A DNA stretch of 64,000 nucleotides from Flavobacteriaceae bacterium (GTDB taxonomy: Bacteria > Bacteroidota > Bacteroidia > Flavobacteriales > Flavobacteriaceae). The stretch spans positions 124,001 through 188,000 of the forward strand of contig JAITMD010000006.1 in assembly GCA_031277535.1 (NCBI GenBank), given 5' to 3'. Position numbers and translations under genes: made by a program. Within the stretch, counting starts at the first letter, position 1. Every line of letters begins with the position of its first letter. Of this stretch, positions 28,317-37,031 are shown one piece after another. The notes below the pieces were generated by a model. The model ran no database searches and was not told where the DNA came from. It was given only the letters and a program-made list of their open reading frames with translations.

Positions 28317-28542
28317 GTATAACGAAATAACATAGATATGGATAAATAATAAGTGTTGGTAGTTCTTGCCAACTTAGGAGCATACTTAAGCTCTATAGAG
28401 TAGGTTAAAACTTTTCTAATTGATGCAACATCTCAAAGTTTGCATCTAATACTTATTAACATGTTTTGATTAATTGCATTGACCGTGAGTAGTGGTATAC
28501 GGGCCACAACATTCATTTGTTTATACAATCAATTTTATTTCT
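28317..28542 (+). promoter_or_regulatory. Long structured leader with tiny ORFs before the ABC-F gene
   Basis: The predicted leader holds several small reading frames: ATG GAT AAA TAA (28338-28349), an eight-codon frame encoding MQHLKVCI (28423-28449), and a two-codon frame near 28461. It also holds local hairpins: gttgg/ccaac (28355-28373), gagc/gctc (28378-28393) and gatgcaac/gtttgcatc (28422-28446), the last overlapping the eight-codon frame. ABC-F resistance genes in Gram-positive bacteria are often induced by ribosome stalling on leader peptides; here that is only an inference from layout. Confidence 0.45.
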
Positions 28543-30138
28543 ATGGGAATCGTTATTAAAAACTTTTCGTACGCACATACAGATCACACAATCTTATTTC
28601 AAGATTTAAATCTTATTATCAATACAGGGGAAAAAGTAAACCTTATCGGTGCTAATGGCATGGGTAAAAGTACCTTATTAAACATTCTTGCTCAAGCAAG
28701 TAGTACTCCTATACCCTCTATTCATATCGAGGGAAATGTCTATTACTTACCTCAACTAAACAAACAAAAAACAGCTTCTCAGTCAGTTGAAATTGCTATG
28801 GGTATTGCTCAAAAACGAAAAGCATTACAAAATATTCTAAATGGCTCTGTCGACGAACAAGACTATACAGATCTTAACGACGATTGGACAATTGAAGAAC
28901 GCACAACTGAGGCTTTACACTATTGGGACATTGCTCAATTTGATTTATCAACGCCAATGCATAGTTTAAGTGGCGGACAACAAACAAGGGTTTACTTCGC
29001 AACTATTATGCTTCAACAACCTGATATCGTTTTATTGGATGAACCTACCAATCATATTGATCAAGAGACACGAGAAAAGTTTTATCATTTTATATCTACC
29101 TATAAGGGAACAGTAATAGTAGTAAGCCACGACATCGAATTGCTAAACAAGCAAGAGATTACTTATGAAGTATCAGGTAAAAAAGCCACTCGATACACTG
29201 GTAATTACGATTCGTACAAACAACAAAAGGAAGTACATATCCAAAGTTTGCAAACCAAAATAGACAACCTCAACAAAGACATCAAACAAGTAAAAATAGA
29301 ACAACAAAAGCTAAAGCAAAAACAAATAAAAGCGGTAGCTCAAAACAAAAAAGCAGAGCAAAAAGCAGGCTTACCAAAGATTATGATTAATGCTTTTAAA
29401 AATGCTGCTGAAAACAGTAGTGCAAAAGCAACAGAAGTTCAAAATAGCAGACAACAAAAAGCTCAAGAGGAGTTGAGAGATGTAAGACTACAAGTAGAAC
29501 AGTTAAAACCTTTCAACCTCTCTTTTCACAATACTTCTTTGCACAACAACAAAGTGTTATGGGAACTTCAAGAAGTGAACTTTGCCTATACAGAACAACA
29601 AAATATTTGGTCAGTCAATCTAAACTTAGAAATAAGAAGTGGTGAACGATTAATTATCAAAGGAAAAAATGGAAGTGGTAAATCAACATTACTCAATTTG
29701 TTAACAGGAAAGTTACAGCCTACGATTGGTCAGATACAACAGCATAGTAATCGAGTTATTTACCTTGATCAATTCTATTCTTTATTACAACAAGATTTTA
29801 CTTTATTAGACCAAATCAAGGAATACAACAGTTTAGCACTAACAGAAGTAGAATTAAAGAACCTACTGTTTCAATATGGCTTACCTACACATCTGTGGGA
29901 CAAACAAGTTAATTGTTTAAGTGGTGGCGAATGTTTGCGTTTAGCTATTTGTTGCATTAATCTATCACAACCTCAAATAGATGCTTTGCTTTTAGACGAG
30001 CCTACAAACAACTTAGACATCTATGGCATTGAGAGTTTATTTAAAGCTATTTCCCAATACAATGGCACTATCATACTTATCAGCCATGATAGTGAATTAC
30101 AAAAGCATTTGGGAGAGAGTAGAGTTATCGAATTATAA
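28543..30138 (+). CDS. ABC-F family ATP-binding protein
   Basis: This 531-residue soluble protein has two ABC domains and no membrane domain. First domain: Walker A GANGMGKSTLLN (about residue 40), signature LSGGQQTRVYF, Walker B IVLLDEPTNHID. Second domain: Walker A GKNGSGKSTLLN (about 380), signature LSGGECLRLAI, Walker B ALLLDEPTNNLD. A long charged coiled-coil linker (about 245-340, rich in Lys and Gln) separates them, as in ABC-F factors that act on the ribosomal E site. The start is ATG 28543; a frame open from 28492 adds unlikely residues. Both a translation factor and an antibiotic target-protection role are possible. Confidence 0.9.
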   Translation: MGIVIKNFSYAHTDHTILFQDLNLIINTGEKVNLIGANGMGKSTLLNILAQASSTPIPSIHIEGNVYYLPQLNKQKTASQSVEIAMGIAQKRKALQNILNGSVDEQDYTDLNDDWTIEERTTEALHYWDIAQFDLSTPMHSLSGGQQTRVYFATIMLQQPDIVLLDEPTNHIDQETREKFYHFISTYKGTVIVVSHDIELLNKQEITYEVSGKKATRYTGNYDSYKQQKEVHIQSLQTKIDNLNKDIKQVKIEQQKLKQKQIKAVAQNKKAEQKAGLPKIMINAFKNAAENSSAKATEVQNSRQQKAQEELRDVRLQVEQLKPFNLSFHNTSLHNNKVLWELQEVNFAYTEQQNIWSVNLNLEIRSGERLIIKGKNGSGKSTLLNLLTGKLQPTIGQIQQHSNRVIYLDQFYSLLQQDFTLLDQIKEYNSLALTEVELKNLLFQYGLPTHLWDKQVNCLSGGECLRLAICCINLSQPQIDALLLDEPTNNLDIYGIESLFKAISQYNGTIILISHDSELQKHLGESRVIEL

Positions 30139-30284
30139 TAACTGTTTGTTGTTTCAATATGTCAAAGAGCGTATTTATGCGCAACAAGACAAAGCTATAA
30201 GTATTTAATCTTTGTTTCTTGATCGCTGACTATTTTGACTACAATTAAACAATAATGCACAATATTGACTCATTCAATAAATGC

Positions 30285-30316
30285 AAAAAGGGAGCCTGTT
30301 ATAAGACTCCCTTTTT
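30285..30316. terminator. Bidirectional terminator
   Basis: A perfect 10-bp stem (aaaaagggag / ctcccttttt) with a 12-nt loop lies between the convergent ABC-F and DUF5694 genes. Confidence 0.88.
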
Positions 30317-30319
30317 CAT

Positions 30320-31138
30320 TTATTTAAAAGCTTTCAAATATTCTAAAGTATTCACCAATTGATATTTTGGACTGCGCTCCAACCACATATTGAAAAAAGC
30401 AGTATGCGAAGCTCCCATCAAAATAAACACTCTATCATCTTTCGTTAATGGTATTTGATTTAGATTAGAGTACATGATCAAATTTCTGTGATATAACTTA
30501 GCTGCCTCATCAGCTCCTTCAGATTTTCCGGGAGTAGAAGCATGTGTCAACATATCTGCATTAAGATTAAGCATTGCGTCTAAATTCTTTTTTGTATTAA
30601 TCTGATAAAGCATTTTTCTAACATCTTTTTCCTTATCCATTTCTCTCAACTGTGCCAAGCAAGTTTTCATATATTCATCATAAAGCTCCTTATCATTATA
30701 CTGTGGAATTTCATTAGGTACCAAATAATTATATCCTTTACTATAATCTATCGCGTACAGTTTTTTTACACCTGCTAATCTCCCCAACTCAAAAGCTAAT
30801 AATTCAACTTCATTAGGATTATCAATCTTCATCTTCGGATTCTTCAAATAAGCATTGTACGCTTCATTTAAAGCAATCATAGTCTCTGGTTTTTGTTCTA
30901 CTACTATTACAGTAGGCTTAAAAGCCGCAATTGCCTTAGCTACCTCATGCACCATCACTTTATTTTTCGCATCCTTTTCATCAAATTCGGTACTGTGAGA
31001 ATCCGAAGTATATCCCATATGGAATGTTCCCATATTCAGCACTTGAATAGGTGTAGTAGACTTTAATTGTTCATTTATTTGTGCATTTGCAAATTGCCCC
31101 ATAAAAATAGCAGCAAGTAGAATTAGTTTTGTTTTCAT
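30320..31138 (-). CDS. Secreted DUF5694-family protein
   Basis: This 272-residue protein has a signal peptide (LILLAAIFMGQFANAQ). I start it at ATG 31138; the frame is open to 31255 but the extra 39 residues are Cys/Lys-rich and precede the signal peptide. Conserved-looking motifs are LNMGTFHMG (about residue 35), VIVVEQKPE (about 75) and LMGASHTAFF (about 245). His and Glu motifs in this order recall the TraB/TIKI/erythromycin-esterase-like fold, and I recall the family as DUF5694. Its enzymatic activity is unknown. It is divergent from the sensor kinase gene. Confidence 0.78.
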   Translation of the reverse strand: MKTKLILLAAIFMGQFANAQINEQLKSTTPIQVLNMGTFHMGYTSDSHSTEFDEKDAKNKVMVHEVAKAIAAFKPTVIVVEQKPETMIALNEAYNAYLKNPKMKIDNPNEVELLAFELGRLAGVKKLYAIDYSKGYNYLVPNEIPQYNDKELYDEYMKTCLAQLREMDKEKDVRKMLYQINTKKNLDAMLNLNADMLTHASTPGKSEGADEAAKLYHRNLIMYSNLNQIPLTKDDRVFILMGASHTAFFNMWLERSPKYQLVNTLEYLKAFK

Positions 31139-31276
31139 AATTAGCTTGATTGTTTCTTTGTTATACCGCAAATATGCAGTGCCTTTTTTACAGAAACATT
31201 TACTTTTCGACCAACACCTTGTTTTATCCGACCAATTCCCTTTATTTAAAAACAAAGTTTTAATAGTTTTACTTAA

Positions 31277-32326
31277 ATGTTTATTATGAAAACAACAGAA
31301 ATACTTTCTACCAAAGAAGAAGTGCGATTACACCTTGCTTTATATGTTATACTCATCTATATACGTTATGCCCACATAGACTATAATGCACCTTATTGGG
31401 TAAGTTTCACAGACTTCTCTCTATTCAACAACACAACCGTAATCATCTTTGTTAGTATCTTTTATTTTCACTACCTATATATAATGCCTTGGGTTATCCG
31501 TAAATTCACTTGGACAAGAGTCATCGTAGGGTGGGCCGCTTCTTATATGTTATTTGTTGCTGTAAGAGCTTTAATAGAACAAGTATTGACTGTTTGGCTA
31601 TGGAATCAACAAAACTATTTTGCTGGCACTCCTGTTTGGTACTATATTTTTGACAATATTTATTTCAGTTTAGCACCTATTAGCATAGCAACAATCACTT
31701 ATATCATTATCTATTTTATACGTAGTTTGCAACTCAACCAAATTATACAACAAGAAAAGAACGAGGCAGAATTGCGCTTTCTAAAATCGCAAATCAATCC
31801 ACACTTTATCTTCAATACACTGAACAACATCTATTATTTGGTGTATCAAAAATCAGAACAAGCCTTGCCTGCTATAGACAAACTGAGTCAACTCATGCGT
31901 TATATGACCTATGAAACAGAGCAACATTACATCGAATTACAAAAAGAAATTAATTACATCTCAGACTTCATAGACTTAGAAAAAATGCGCATTGCAGGAG
32001 AAACTCAAGTAGAGCTAACAATCGATATAGATAATCCTTCTTTACTTATTCCTCCTCTACTATTATTACCTTTTATCGAAAACGGTTTCAAACATGGGCT
32101 ACTCACTGAACGTGAACAACCTTTTATAATCCACATTACTCAAAAAGGAAATCAATTAGAACTATTTACTCAAAACAAAACCAACGATTACAACAAAGAT
32201 AAAACCAAAGGAATTGGTCTTAGTAATATTAGAAAACGCTTAGAGTTACAATTCCCAAACAAACATACCTTAACAATAAAGGAAGAACCTACAACCTTCA
32301 CTTGCAAACTAATTCTTGAACTATGA
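31277..32326 (+). CDS. LytS-type sensor histidine kinase (His_kinase family)
   Basis: This 349-residue membrane kinase has four predicted membrane helices in the first 155 residues, then a short coiled linker. The His_kinase motif follows, with phospho-acceptor His176 in QINPHFIFNTLNN, and a GHKL ATPase domain (LLPFIENGFKHG near 270, GIGLSNIRKRLEL near 315). Its last codons overlap the response-regulator ATG by 4 bp (ATGA), which indicates translational coupling. A second Met (31286) could be the start. The stimulus and target are unknown. Confidence 0.92.
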   Translation: MFIMKTTEILSTKEEVRLHLALYVILIYIRYAHIDYNAPYWVSFTDFSLFNNTTVIIFVSIFYFHYLYIMPWVIRKFTWTRVIVGWAASYMLFVAVRALIEQVLTVWLWNQQNYFAGTPVWYYIFDNIYFSLAPISIATITYIIIYFIRSLQLNQIIQQEKNEAELRFLKSQINPHFIFNTLNNIYYLVYQKSEQALPAIDKLSQLMRYMTYETEQHYIELQKEINYISDFIDLEKMRIAGETQVELTIDIDNPSLLIPPLLLLPFIENGFKHGLLTEREQPFIIHITQKGNQLELFTQNKTNDYNKDKTKGIGLSNIRKRLELQFPNKHTLTIKEEPTTFTCKLILEL

Positions 32327-33033
32327 TACCTATCCGATGTTATATCTTAGACGACGAACCAATGGCAGTTGCCTTACTTAGTGAGTATGTTCAAAAAACA
32401 CCTCAACTGCAATTAACAGGAAGTACAACATCTGCCTTACAAGCATTGACAGATCTACAACATACAGCTATAGACATTTGTTTCATAGATATACAAATGC
32501 CTGAATTATCAGGATTACAGCTGATGAACTTATTGGGAAACAAAACATACTTTATCATTACCTCTGCTTACAATCAATATGCATTGGAAGGATATGAACA
32601 CAATGTGATTGATTATTTACTAAAACCGATTACCTATGAACGCTTCTTAAAGAGTATTCAAAAAGCTACTCCTATAGTACAGACTCCGAGTACCCAAAAC
32701 ACCACAACAAAAGAAGAATTAACCAACTATATGTTTGTCAAAACTGATGGTAAACACATTAAGGTTGTTTATGAAGAACTCATGTATATTGAAGGGTTAA
32801 AAGACTATTTAGTGCTGCATTTAAGGAATGAGCGAATTGTGACCTTAAGTACATTAAAAGAAATGGAAGACAAACTTCCTCAACACTTATTTATCCGTGT
32901 TCACAAATCTTATATCATCAACAAAAAGCACCTCGATACCATAGAACGCAATCGTTTATATATCAATAAAGCAATTATCCCAATAGGAGAAACTTATAAA
33001 AAAACTGTTTTGCAAAACTTAATAAACAAATAA
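32323..33033 (+). CDS. LytTR-family response regulator
   Basis: This 236-residue protein has an N-terminal receiver domain with acidic pocket (LDDEP, residues 9-13) and phospho-acceptor Asp56 in CFIDIQMPE, then Lys in LLKP near residue 105. The C-terminal LytTR DNA-binding domain (about 135-235) includes IEGLKDYLVLHL and FIRVHKSYIIN. It is the partner of the overlapping LytS-type kinase. LytTR regulators usually bind a pair of direct repeats; none is evident nearby. Confidence 0.93.
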   Translation: MIPIRCYILDDEPMAVALLSEYVQKTPQLQLTGSTTSALQALTDLQHTAIDICFIDIQMPELSGLQLMNLLGNKTYFIITSAYNQYALEGYEHNVIDYLLKPITYERFLKSIQKATPIVQTPSTQNTTTKEELTNYMFVKTDGKHIKVVYEELMYIEGLKDYLVLHLRNERIVTLSTLKEMEDKLPQHLFIRVHKSYIINKKHLDTIERNRLYINKAIIPIGETYKKTVLQNLINK

Positions 33034-33043
33034 GTAAAACAAA

Positions 33044-33074
33044 CAAAGGCGAAAGATTAACTCTTTCGCCTTTG
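33044..33074. terminator. Bidirectional terminator
   Basis: A perfect 13-bp stem (caaaggcgaaaga / tctttcgcctttg) with a 5-nt loop lies between the convergent two-component operon and HSP90 operon. Confidence 0.92.
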
Positions 33075-33094
33075 CTATATCATATATTGCTGTT

Positions 33095-34156
33095 TTAGCT
33101 TAATACAGATTCTATTTCAGTCTTATAATTATCATTGCCATTTCTTTGATCAAACTGTGCAGCCAAATCATAAGCCATTGTTTTAAAATAGTGGTACAGC
33201 TCATTTAAGTCATATACACCATCTGCTTTATAATAGGGCAATTGAGAAGACAACTGTAACTCTTTTGTTCCTCCCTGTTTCATAATTGGCCCCATATAAC
33301 GAGCAAAGTTGTAACGGTGTAAATCCTCACCATTTACTTCCCAATCTGCTATTTTCTCAAAGAATGTCCACAAATCAGGGTGATTTGTTTGATGCATATA
33401 TGCCACCAAAAGTCCCATCGAATAACCTACTGAACTATCGTACTGGTCGTGTGCATGGTATTCTTCCAATGCTTTATCAAAATACATCGAAGCACGGTCG
33501 TCCCCTGCTTGCAATAAATAATAAGCAAAACAACAAAACGTTTGAAAAGGCATAGAATAGCAAGTCAGTTTTTTATTAATCAAGTCTTGCGCTTTTACCA
33601 ACGATTCATCTATTAACCCTTGATACAACAAGATTTCTACTTTAGTATCCAATTCACACGCAGGACAATTAGCCATATCGTCCAACAATTCTGCATCTGC
33701 CAAATCAACTAACTCTTGTGCTAATTTATAATCTCTCAAGTGCATTGCCAATCCGGTACGAACATTGTAATAAGCGCGTTTACTAAAACCGTTAGATACT
33801 AAACGTCTTTTCAAGTCCTCTCCTATGCTTTCTATTTGTTCCATTGGAATAGAAGCATTGCGATATGCTGAGCAATACATCCATTTGTATTCCCATAAAA
33901 ACTCAGCTTCATCAAAATACCCCTCATTTGTATCGCTAATATTCAAGATCCATGCAAAAGCTGGAAAGCTCTCTACGCAACGAGAAGTATTTCTCTCTTG
34001 TCGAATTAAGTTTAAACGCAAATCAAATCCCCAGTCAATATCATTGTGTTGATCTGCAATTTGAATTGCCTCTTTTAGAGCAACTACCTTGTCTTCAAAG
34101 TTCTTCAATTCTTCTATCTTCAGTAGAACCTTCTGTATTTCTAAGTTGTAATTCAT
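33095..34156 (-). CDS. Helical-repeat (TPR-like) protein, paralogue B of the HSP90 operon
   Basis: This 353-residue soluble protein is not recognised by name. It is built of TPR/alpha-solenoid-like helix pairs (ALKEAIQIADQHNDIDWGFD, then YYLLQAGDDRASMYFDKALEEY). It is clearly homologous to the next gene upstream: both begin with LEIQK.LL.IE, share AIQIAD..NDIDW.FDLRL.LIR.ER, and end in FDQRNGN. It is last in a four-gene unit (Sel1, HSP90, paralogue A, paralogue B) with 12 bp to the upstream gene and a strong terminator after it. A co-chaperone or client-binding role with the HSP90 is inference. Confidence 0.75.
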   Translation of the reverse strand: MNYNLEIQKVLLKIEELKNFEDKVVALKEAIQIADQHNDIDWGFDLRLNLIRQERNTSRCVESFPAFAWILNISDTNEGYFDEAEFLWEYKWMYCSAYRNASIPMEQIESIGEDLKRRLVSNGFSKRAYYNVRTGLAMHLRDYKLAQELVDLADAELLDDMANCPACELDTKVEILLYQGLIDESLVKAQDLINKKLTCYSMPFQTFCCFAYYLLQAGDDRASMYFDKALEEYHAHDQYDSSVGYSMGLLVAYMHQTNHPDLWTFFEKIADWEVNGEDLHRYNFARYMGPIMKQGGTKELQLSSQLPYYKADGVYDLNELYHYFKTMAYDLAAQFDQRNGNDNYKTEIESVLS

Positions 34157-34168
34157 TCTCTTTATTGT

Positions 34169-35248
34169 TTATTCGTTGGATGTTTTCTCTTGACTCAAAA
34201 TAAGTAACTCGTTCTGATAAAAGTTGTTCCCATTGCGCTGATCAAATGCCTTTGCAAAATAGTGTGCTTTTGCACTGTAATAACTTGCTAATTCGCTAAG
34301 GTTATATACTCCACTTTCTTGGAAAAAAGGAACCTTTATAGAAAGCGTTAATTTCTTTTCACCTCCTTGCGAACAAATCATAGCGTAGTGTCTACTCATC
34401 ATTAACTGCAAATCGTCTTCTGCTTCTACCTCCCAATCTGCCATTTTTTCGTAATAATGCCACACACTCTCATCATTCAACAAATACAAAGCATAACTCA
34501 ATCTCGTCATACTGTACAAAAGAGAACTATTGATTTCGCTAATCTGTTCAAATTGTTCCTTTGCTTTCTCTGCATAAAGAGTAGCTCTACTATCCTTTGC
34601 CCTTGCCATAAAACAAGCCATCGCAGCATAGGTTTCGAAAGGTAGAGAAAAAGCAGTAAGCTTTTTATACTCCATTTGATCCATCAGCTCTACAGCGCGA
34701 TCAAACTCTTTCATGCAAACTGCATTTTCAATGTGATTGTCATACGAAGTAGCCTCTGTAAACTCTTCGTCAAAAGGCTCTAAATCTGATAATGCAATAT
34801 ATTCCTTTGCCTTTGTTGGATTACCCAATTGCATATTAAATCCTGCCAATGTGTAATACAATCCTCGTTTAGAAGAATGTGTACGTTCCAAACGCATAGT
34901 CAAATCTTGAAGTAAAGCATCTATTTGCTCCAAAGGAATAGAACTATTACTATAAGCAGAACATATCATCCATTGGTATTCCAACAACAATTCTCTCTCA
35001 TCAAATCGATCCTTTTGTTCATCGCATTGTTCCAACAACCAAGCAAAAGCTACCATACTTTCTCTACAATGAGATGTGCTTCGCTCTTCGCGTATCAAAT
35101 ACAAACGCAAGTCAAAAGCCCAATCTATATCATTATTCTTATCTGCTATTTGAATTGCTTGTTTCAATAGTGCAATACACAAATCTATATCTTCGTAATT
35201 GTCTTCAATTTGCAACAATAACTTTTGAATTTCTAATCGGTACATCAT
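34169..35248 (-). CDS. Helical-repeat (TPR-like) protein, paralogue A of the HSP90 operon
   Basis: This 359-residue helical-repeat protein is paralogous to the following 353-residue protein. Shared segments are AIQIAD.NNDIDWAFDLRL near residue 30, SSIPLEQID near 100 and FDQRNGN near 340. It begins 4 bp after the HSP90 stop, so the two are translationally close. It has no signal peptide and is predicted cytoplasmic. TPR-like proteins are common HSP90 partners in eukaryotes, which makes the arrangement notable, but binding is unproven. Confidence 0.75.
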   Translation of the reverse strand: MMYRLEIQKLLLQIEDNYEDIDLCIALLKQAIQIADKNNDIDWAFDLRLYLIREERSTSHCRESMVAFAWLLEQCDEQKDRFDERELLLEYQWMICSAYSNSSIPLEQIDALLQDLTMRLERTHSSKRGLYYTLAGFNMQLGNPTKAKEYIALSDLEPFDEEFTEATSYDNHIENAVCMKEFDRAVELMDQMEYKKLTAFSLPFETYAAMACFMARAKDSRATLYAEKAKEQFEQISEINSSLLYSMTRLSYALYLLNDESVWHYYEKMADWEVEAEDDLQLMMSRHYAMICSQGGEKKLTLSIKVPFFQESGVYNLSELASYYSAKAHYFAKAFDQRNGNNFYQNELLILSQEKTSNE

Positions 35249-35252
35249 ACGT

Positions 35253-37031
35253 TTAAAACTTAGGTAAAAAATTACTCATACCTAATATCATAAACTGATA
35301 CAATGCATCGTTAAATGTATCCATCTCTCGTTTGTTGATCGTGTACCCTCCCAACATTAATGCTTGTACATAAAGTACATTAATTAATGCCTCAAACAAC
35401 TCTTGATCATCAATTACCACTAAGCGTTCTACCAAATCGTTTTGCTGATTAAAACAAAGCACAGGTATTACTTCTTCTTTTTTCTTTAAATGTTGTAATG
35501 TTGCTGCAAAAGGATTAGACGTTTGCGAAAGGCTTTGGATATTTTTACTTGCCAATGCTTCTTCATTCGCAATATAGATTGCTGTTGTATCTTTTGGTTC
35601 AAATCGTTTCACCTCTGCTTTACAGTAGTGCTTTTTCAAAATTTTATTGGCTCTTTCCACAAACTTTTCAATGCGGTCATCAGCCACTACTGCTCCTTCA
35701 AATTCTTGTAAAATATCATTAGGAACAATTTTATCAATTTGAATCGCACTATTGTTGCGCTTGATTTTTTCGATTAATTCCGTTTCATAACTATAAGCAG
35801 CATTAATCACTAATTTCTTTTGTGAACCTGCAATACGTCTTATTTGTCTAAAATCATCTAAGGAAGGAGTGTAATAAAAATGAGAAGTACTCTCTTTTAT
35901 CTCACCAAATGTCATCTGTCCTTGGTTTGTTTCAAAAGGCAAATAGTCTTCAAACAAATTCATGATTTCCATATCTGATGCTGCCAACGACTTGATAAAC
36001 ATATGATGAATAGCAATAATGCGCTCCAATGTTTCGATATCAGTAATGGACAACAACTTCAAATAGTCTTTAAAGTTCGCTGTCAACTCTTTACGTGTTT
36101 CTTGTAGAATAGTATTATTCATCAACGATTCACGAGAAGCTGTTGGTTGTAAAGCATTCGAATTAATAATACAGCGCACAAAAGAAGTCCACTCAGGCAA
36201 TAGATTAGACGCATGATCACACAAATACATACGCTTCAAAAATATTTTGTGCTCTTTTGTTGTTGTTGTATTTACTTTGTTTGGAATCACATAAGCCACT
36301 CCTTGTACCTCTCCTACTTCTGAATGCAAGTGAAATACATCGATAAACTTGGTCTTAAACACTTTTTTACCATAAGCCAACAAATCTTCTTTGGAAGCTT
36401 CAGAATCAAGCCATATTGGATTACCATCTAATATTTGTTCTACTTCACCTCCCTCTATCAAGTTTACTTCGATAGGAAGAGCACTTCCATAAAACAGAAT
36501 ATTTTCTTTAATCTCAGCCTTTTTAAATAATGATTTCCACGCTTTTTTGGCTTGTAGTATCACTCTTGTACCGACTTCTGGCAACAAGTCGATCATTTCT
36601 ACTTCATAAGTCCCATCAGCACGACCAACCCATCTAACAGATTCTTCTTTGTATAACGAACGCGATTCTACAACAATCTCTTCCGAAACAACTAAACATG
36701 ACAACAACCCAATACCAAACTTCCCAATTAGATCTTTGTCTGCCAAGTCTCCTCTTTTAGAACTCTGTCCTATTACAGATAAAAATTGATGTACATCATC
36801 TGCCGTTAGCCCTATTCCATTATCCTGAAAAACAAGGCCTCCATCACTAAATGTTATGTCAATTTTTCCTTGAAAATCTGTCACTATACCTTTACGCATA
36901 GTGACAGCATCCATTCCATTTTGTAGAAGTTCACGAATAAAAACAGTTGGAGAGCTATAGATATGCTCTGACAACAGTTCTATCATTCCCTTCATATTTA
37001 CCTGAAACTGATATTGTTTCTGATTCTCCAT
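35253..37031 (-). CDS. HSP90-family ATPase, noncanonical (HtpG-like)
   Basis: This 592-residue protein has the GHKL ATPase domain of HSP90. The N box is FIRELLQNGMDAV with catalytic Glu and Mg-binding Asn (residues about 32-40). The G1 box is FQDNGIGLTADDV (about 68-80), with GQSSKRG after it, and the G2 box is KFGIGLLSC (about 104-112). The middle domain holds NALQPTASRESLMNN, the equivalent of the HSP90 catalytic-loop Arg. It diverges from HtpG in the C-terminal part. I recall a separate bacterial 'HSP90 family protein' group distinct from HtpG. Its ATG overlaps the Sel1 stop by one base (TAATG), so coupled translation is expected. Confidence 0.88.
   Translation of the reverse strand: MENQKQYQFQVNMKGMIELLSEHIYSSPTVFIRELLQNGMDAVTMRKGIVTDFQGKIDITFSDGGLVFQDNGIGLTADDVHQFLSVIGQSSKRGDLADKDLIGKFGIGLLSCLVVSEEIVVESRSLYKEESVRWVGRADGTYEVEMIDLLPEVGTRVILQAKKAWKSLFKKAEIKENILFYGSALPIEVNLIEGGEVEQILDGNPIWLDSEASKEDLLAYGKKVFKTKFIDVFHLHSEVGEVQGVAYVIPNKVNTTTTKEHKIFLKRMYLCDHASNLLPEWTSFVRCIINSNALQPTASRESLMNNTILQETRKELTANFKDYLKLLSITDIETLERIIAIHHMFIKSLAASDMEIMNLFEDYLPFETNQGQMTFGEIKESTSHFYYTPSLDDFRQIRRIAGSQKKLVINAAYSYETELIEKIKRNNSAIQIDKIVPNDILQEFEGAVVADDRIEKFVERANKILKKHYCKAEVKRFEPKDTTAIYIANEEALASKNIQSLSQTSNPFAATLQHLKKKEEVIPVLCFNQQNDLVERLVVIDDQELFEALINVLYVQALMLGGYTINKREMDTFNDALYQFMILGMSNFLPKF

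Noticed and set aside
31139..31255. N-terminal extension of the DUF5694 protein
   Set aside because: The extra 39 residues precede a clear signal peptide and are Cys/Lys-rich, unlike a real N-terminus.
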